Below are positions 7,130 through 10,099 of a stretch of 10,099 nt of DNA, one piece after another. This DNA comes from Armatimonadota bacterium (GTDB lineage: Bacteria > Armatimonadota > Armatimonadia > Armatimonadales > Armatimonadaceae), in assembly GCA_014381035.1 (NCBI GenBank), contig JACMIS010000653.1:1-10099 (forward strand). The letters are read 5' to 3'. The notes below the pieces were generated by a model. It was given only the letters and a program-made list of their open reading frames with translations, had not been told where the DNA came from and did no database searches. How positions within the stretch are numbered: the stretch's first letter is position 1; each line of letters starts with the position of its first letter. A program made the position numbers and the translations under genes.

Positions 7130-8884
7130 TCAGTTCGACGGTGCCGTCTGCGCGGGCGGGGCGGGAATCGGCTTGCGCGGGAGCAGTTCGTCACGCTGCG
7201 CCGCGTTATACAGGAACGCCGCCATGAGGACGGACGCCTGTTTCATGTCGTCTGCCTGGATACGGTCGAACACATCCATGTTCGAGTGGTGGGTGCGCGT
7301 GTCGTACTCGATCTCGTCTTGGATGAACTGGAATCCGGGAATGTTGACCGAGTCGAACGAAGTGTGATCTGTGCCGCCGGTGTTACGGATGGTGACCGTA
7401 GTCGCACCCAGATCGCCGAACGGCTTGAGCCAGTCGGCAAAAATCGGCATGATTCCGTCGTTGCTCTGGGCGTACACCCCGCGTACCTTGCCGGTCCCGT
7501 TGTCCAGGTTGAAGTATGCCGAAATCTTTGCCTGTTCCGGTTTCGACTTCAAAACGCCCCGCTCCATCGTGCCGAAATGCTGAGTGACATACGCCTCGGA
7601 GCCATACAACCCCTGCTCCTCGCCGCTCCACAGTGCGACCCGCACGGTGCGACGTAATGGCAGGTTGAGTGCCTTGAGGATGCGGACCGCTTCCATGCAC
7701 ACGGCACTGCCCGCCGCATTATCCGTCGCGCCCGTGCCGGTGTGCCAGGAGTCCATATGTGCGCCGCACATTACGACTTCGTCCTTTTTGTCCGTGCCCG
7801 GAATCTCCGCGACGGTGTTGTACCCCATCAGGTCATCATCATGAAACTTCACCTGAAGGTCTACCGCCATCTTGACCGGCTCACCTGCCAGTGTCATCCG
7901 CGCCAGCCGGTTATATTGCTCGCTTGCGATGACCAGCTGAGGGATAATCTTTTTCTTTTGGGCTTCTTTGCTCCATGCGGTCACCCGCCGTGGTGGGACG
8001 GGACGGGTGCCGGGCGCGGCAGGTTGCTGGGCTTCAGGCTGCGGCGTCGGCAGGGGCTGCGGGACCGTGGCGGACTGGACGTAGACCGTGCCGTCGTCAC
8101 CGTTCCGCCCCGCATCGATCAGCACCGCCGCCCCTTCGTCGTACAGAAACTGCGTCCGGCGGGCGGCGAACTCTGTGGCGGCGCGTTGCGTCGGTGTTGC
8201 CTGCGATCCTCCCTGTCGCCGCGCCCCTGGTTCCGGTTTTGATGCCTGCGCCAGTTTTAATAGTTCTTCGTCTGAATAGCGTTGCGCCTGCGGGGCGAAG
8301 TGAGCGGGTAGCTCGCGCATGGTCCCGTTAAGCACGATAGCACCCTTCAGTTTGCCTTTGTAGGACGCCAGAGCCGCCTCTGTCGTGGGGTTAAAATAAA
8401 CGACCGGAGCGGTCAGAGTTCCTTTAATGCCCGGTGACCATGCCTTCGGATAGGCGATGAGCGGGAAAGGTGTCGCCCCCAATACCTGCGCGGAAAATTT
8501 CTGGAGCGACCAGCCGCGCCCGAACGGTCCCCACGCCTCCTGATGGGCGTTCGCGAGTCCCCATTCGGTCAACTTGCTCGCGGTCCATAGATTGGCACGC
8601 TTCATACCGGGTGAATTGGTCAGGCGCGGTCCGATCACATCGGACAGGTACGAAATCGTCTCCATGACCCGGGAACGGTTGATTCCCTCGTCCCGGATGC
8701 GGGCGAGCGGATCACTCGTGGCATCCGTAGCCGGTGCCGAAAGGGGCGTCGGCGTCGGCGACGCGACAGGAGCGGTTTGCCGGGCATGAGCAGCGGGCGT
8801 TGCTGCGAGGGTAGAACCTAAAATAAACGCACTAAAAAGAGGAAGCATCGTTGCGAGGGCGGAAAACGGCGATTTTTGCGGCAT
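7130..8884 (-). CDS. Secreted M28-family zinc peptidase (carboxypeptidase Q-like)
   Basis: This 584-residue exported metallopeptidase should cleave amino acids from peptides using two zinc ions. The signal peptide is MPQK, then a hydrophobic core (about 10-28) and cleavage near AHA (32-34), followed by a Pro/Thr/Ala linker. The M28 ligands are all present: GAHMDSW (H376), GATDNAAG (D388), WSGEEQG (E422/E423), NLDNG (D461) and THHSNMD (H533). GTDHTSFD (504-511) also fits the family. The block from AHMDSW to EEQGLYGSEAY resembles human carboxypeptidase Q. A PA-like insert domain (about 155-350) precedes the catalytic core and carries an unusual Pro/Gln-rich loop (about 274-298). ATG 8884 has AAAGG with 7 bases of spacing and gives a neat signal peptide. 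GTG 8938, with the stronger AAGGAGGAG, would add 18 residues. It has no obvious operon partner. Confidence 0.93.
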   Translation of the reverse strand: MPQKSPFSALATMLPLFSAFILGSTLAATPAAHARQTAPVASPTPTPLSAPATDATSDPLARIRDEGINRSRVMETISYLSDVIGPRLTNSPGMKRANLWTASKLTEWGLANAHQEAWGPFGRGWSLQKFSAQVLGATPFPLIAYPKAWSPGIKGTLTAPVVYFNPTTEAALASYKGKLKGAIVLNGTMRELPAHFAPQAQRYSDEELLKLAQASKPEPGARRQGGSQATPTQRAATEFAARRTQFLYDEGAAVLIDAGRNGDDGTVYVQSATVPQPLPTPQPEAQQPAAPGTRPVPPRRVTAWSKEAQKKKIIPQLVIASEQYNRLARMTLAGEPVKMAVDLQVKFHDDDLMGYNTVAEIPGTDKKDEVVMCGAHMDSWHTGTGATDNAAGSAVCMEAVRILKALNLPLRRTVRVALWSGEEQGLYGSEAYVTQHFGTMERGVLKSKPEQAKISAYFNLDNGTGKVRGVYAQSNDGIMPIFADWLKPFGDLGATTVTIRNTGGTDHTSFDSVNIPGFQFIQDEIEYDTRTHHSNMDVFDRIQADDMKQASVLMAAFLYNAAQRDELLPRKPIPAPPAQTAPSN

Positions 8885-8947
8885 TAAGCAACCTTTCAGA
8901 AGGGGTGATTGAGAGATACGTCTGGAATTCACCAACACCGTGGAAAA

Positions 8948-8956
8948 CTCCTCCTT
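8948..8956 (-). promoter_or_regulatory. Strong Shine-Dalgarno AAGGAGGAG upstream of the peptidase
   Basis: Read on the - strand, AAGGAGGAG ends 9 bases before an in-frame GTG (8936-8938). It is the best SD match near this gene, yet it would produce a signal peptide with an unusually long leading part. It either marks the true start or serves a short upstream frame. The next start, ATG 8884, has only AAAGG. Confidence 0.45.
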
Positions 8957-8984
8957 GCTGGTAGGTAACGGTATCCTAATAAAG

Positions 8985-9023
8985 AAAAACGCTACCAAAT
9001 AGTGAGACTACTTGGTAGCGTTT
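8985..9023 (-). terminator. Intrinsic terminator of tRNA-Val
   Basis: AAACGCTACCAA (8987-8998) and TTGGTAGCGTTT (9012-9023) pair perfectly over 12 bp. Inside them TAGT (9000-9003) pairs with ACTA (9007-9010) around a GAG loop (CTC in the RNA). The one odd pair, 8999 with 9011, is A.C on + but G.U on -, so the - strand RNA forms a continuous 17-bp stem. It is followed by TTTTT (8985-8989). It starts only 3 bases after the tRNA 3' end. Confidence 0.9.
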
Positions 9024-9026
9024 ATA

Positions 9027-9098
9027 TAGGCAGTACGGGATTTGAACCCATGACCTCTTCCGTGTCAAGGAAGCGCTCTACCCCTGAGCCAACCGCCT
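9027..9098 (-). tRNA. tRNA-Val (anticodon GAC)
   Basis: The 72 bases fold into a full cloverleaf. The acceptor arm pairs AGGCGGT with ACTGCCT (one G.U pair). The D arm is GCTC/GAGC with loop AGGGGTA. The anticodon arm is CTTCC/GGAAG with loop TTGACAC, giving GAC (valine; reads GUC and GUU). The T arm is ATGGG/CCCGT with loop TTCAAAT. The discriminator base is A, and CCA is not encoded (TAT follows), so the CCA end must be added by nucleotidyltransferase. The gene has its own promoter and terminator and is not part of a tRNA cluster within this window. Confidence 0.96.
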
Positions 9099-9129
9099 GA
9101 AGCTATCGTTTTGGGGAACGACGAGCATT

Positions 9130-9158
9130 ACTATATCGCAGTTTGTTGCCACGGTCAA
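9130..9158 (-). promoter_or_regulatory. Sigma-70-type promoter of tRNA-Val
   Basis: On the - strand the -35 box TTGACC (9158-9153) is followed by exactly 17 bases and the -10 box TATAGT (9135-9130). Each box matches the consensus in five of six positions. The start would be near 9123, about 25 bases before the mature tRNA 5' end. The promoter lies in the gap after the barstar gene. Confidence 0.85.
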
Positions 9159-9229
9159 GCAATAGACGCTGTTTTTACTGTTTCTTCCCGCTCGAAACGC
9201 GACCCCATGCTGCTCCCATTTGATCGTCG

Positions 9230-9607
9230 TTATTCCAACAAGAGTTCCGCATCGCCCCGGTTTTGTCGGATGATTTCGACGATTTGGTCGAACAACGTCT
9301 CGCCGGTTCGCCGTTCCGCGTCCGCGAGACGCTCTGCTATATGAAGGCGATTCGAGGGGTGTGCGTTCCTCATCCGCTCTGTGAGCCATGCCACGGTTTC
9401 GTCGTATCCCAACCGAACTTCGGACAAGTCCGCGTTCCTCCACACAATCCGGTAGGAGCCCTCTTCGCCGAACCAGGACAGAATATCGTTGAACGCGTCG
9501 AGATTGTGTCCCCAACTCTCCGTCTCTAACGCAAAAACACCGTCTATTTCCGCGAAAAACTCGGACAGCGTGGCGAACCGGTTGCCATCAATCACGAACT
9601 CGCGCAT
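9230..9607 (-). CDS. Barstar-family protein (ribonuclease-inhibitor-like)
   Basis: This 125-residue acidic protein belongs to the barstar family. Residues 1-45 show the fold's signature: FVIDGNRFATLSEFFAEI, then SWGHNLDAFNDIL (31-43). In true barstar the equivalent helix carries the two aspartates that plug the barnase active site; D37 and D41 are the counterparts here. It is longer than classical barstar (about 90 residues). The extra part, HPSNRLHIAERL...GETLFDQIVEIIR, is typical of a widespread longer subfamily. No barnase or other secreted RNase gene is visible nearby. The gene starts 9 bases after the helicase stop, so the two are surely co-transcribed. AAAGGA sits 12 bases before the ATG. 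Inhibition of a ribonuclease follows from the family and is not proven here. Confidence 0.85.
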   Translation of the reverse strand: MREFVIDGNRFATLSEFFAEIDGVFALETESWGHNLDAFNDILSWFGEEGSYRIVWRNADLSEVRLGYDETVAWLTERMRNAHPSNRLHIAERLADAERRTGETLFDQIVEIIRQNRGDAELLLE

Positions 9608-9616
9608 GGCATCGCT

Positions 9617-10099
9617 TTATCCTTTCGTCAGGTATCGCAAAATCATACGCGCCGCCGCCTTGTCCAAGGGCTCGTTGTTATTGCCGCATTTCGGGGACTG
9701 GATGCAGGACGGGCAGCCGGATTCGCAGGGGCATTCTTCCAAAAGCGTCTTTGTCGCGGATAGCCATTCTTCGATTTGACGGTAGCCGGTTTCGGCGATG
9801 CCGACGCCGCCGGGGTGCGCGTCGTGGACGAAGATGGCGGGTCCGCCGACCTGCTGATGGTACGGCGTCGAAACGCCGCCGATGTCGTTACGGTCACACA
9901 GAGCGAACAAAGGGAGAAGCGAGATCGAGGCGTGTTCCAGCGCGTGAACGCCACCCGCCAGATCCAGCCCGTTCGCTTCCAGCCGGGTCACTAACTCCAT
10001 CGGGATCGGATACCAGACGGCTTCGGTATCGAACCGTTGTTCCGGCAGGTCCAGGTCGAAGTTGCCCAACACTTCATCGGAGTACAACTGCTTTTGCCG
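9617..10099 (-). CDS. mrfA: MrfA/YprA-type DEAD/DEAH-box helicase, C-terminal part (cut by window end)
   Basis: Only the last 160 or so residues are inside the window; the frame is still open at 10099 and the helicase motor lies beyond. The visible part is the DUF1998 (MZB) zinc-binding domain of MrfA-like helicases. It shows YSDEVLGNFDLDLP, HALEHA (a core motif), CDRNDIGGVST, FVHDAHPGGVGIAE, then a four-cysteine zinc site CPCESGCPSC with a further C in SPKCGN (about 9686-9733). In Bacillus subtilis MrfA works with the nuclease MrfB to remove mitomycin-type DNA adducts. No mrfB-like gene follows here; the downstream partner is the barstar gene. The symbol rests on the C-terminal domain only; other DUF1998 helicases are possible. 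Confidence 0.85.
   Translation of the reverse strand, partial: RQKQLYSDEVLGNFDLDLPEQRFDTEAVWYPIPMELVTRLEANGLDLAGGVHALEHASISLLPLFALCDRNDIGGVSTPYHQQVGGPAIFVHDAHPGGVGIAETGYRQIEEWLSATKTLLEECPCESGCPSCIQSPKCGNNNEPLDKAAARMILRYLTKG

Noticed and set aside
7040..7657. 205-codon + strand frame opposite the peptidase gene
   Set aside because: It overlaps the catalytic region of the M28 peptidase, and its translation is Arg/Val-rich without any recognisable domain.
8900..8938. Twin-arginine export signal (SRRIS) in the extended peptidase N-terminus
   Set aside because: The residues after RR do not match the Tat consensus and the hydrophobic core is too far away.
8885..8998. Longest possible N-terminus of the peptidase (ATG 8998)
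   Set aside because: This start lies within the tRNA terminator stem, has no SD and would add 38 residues before an otherwise good signal peptide.
9099..9229. Terminator after the barstar gene
   Set aside because: Only very short CGC/GCG pairings are found; no stable stem with a U-tract.

Overview
The window is bacterial, moderately GC-rich and gene-dense. It uses TTG as well as ATG starts, mostly with good Shine-Dalgarno (SD) sequences. Its gene set is a SARP/NTPase/TPR regulator, an MrfA-type helicase, an M28 carboxypeptidase Q-like peptidase and a GH32-like hydrolase with a variant nucleophile motif. This fits a free-living, non-actinobacterial lineage with many large AfsR/LAL-like regulators. 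Armatimonadota or Chloroflexota is my guess, from the general feel of the proteins only; no marker gene settles it.

Left part, + strand (1-6597): a GH32-family glycoside hydrolase (51-1454, reading frame open to the left edge); a 1061-residue regulator (1554-4739) with a SARP/BTAD DNA-binding head, an NB-ARC/AAA-type NTPase and TPR repeats; a 199-base spacer; a single-domain cupin (4939-5424, TTG start); and a secreted protein made of two copies of one DUF4352-like beta domain (5491-6597). The spacer holds four in-phase 11-bp direct repeats (core CGAWT) ending 7 bp before a TATAAC -10 box. Known SARP activators bind this arrangement, so the regulator probably controls the cupin and perhaps the secreted protein. 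This is the most interesting signal in the window.

Right part, - strand (6590-10099): a long hairpin is shared by the converging secreted-protein gene and a small acidic 84-residue protein (6650-6904). Next come a secreted M28 zinc peptidase (7130-8884) and a self-contained tRNA-Val(GAC) unit with its own sigma-70 promoter (9130-9158) and a strong intrinsic terminator directly behind the tRNA. At the right edge is a two-gene operon: the C-terminal part of an MrfA/YprA-type DNA-repair helicase (cut by the window end) and a barstar-family protein only 9 bases downstream.

No CRISPR array, insertion sequence, prophage gene, rRNA or long repeat was seen. No gene-free stretch exceeds about 225 bases.
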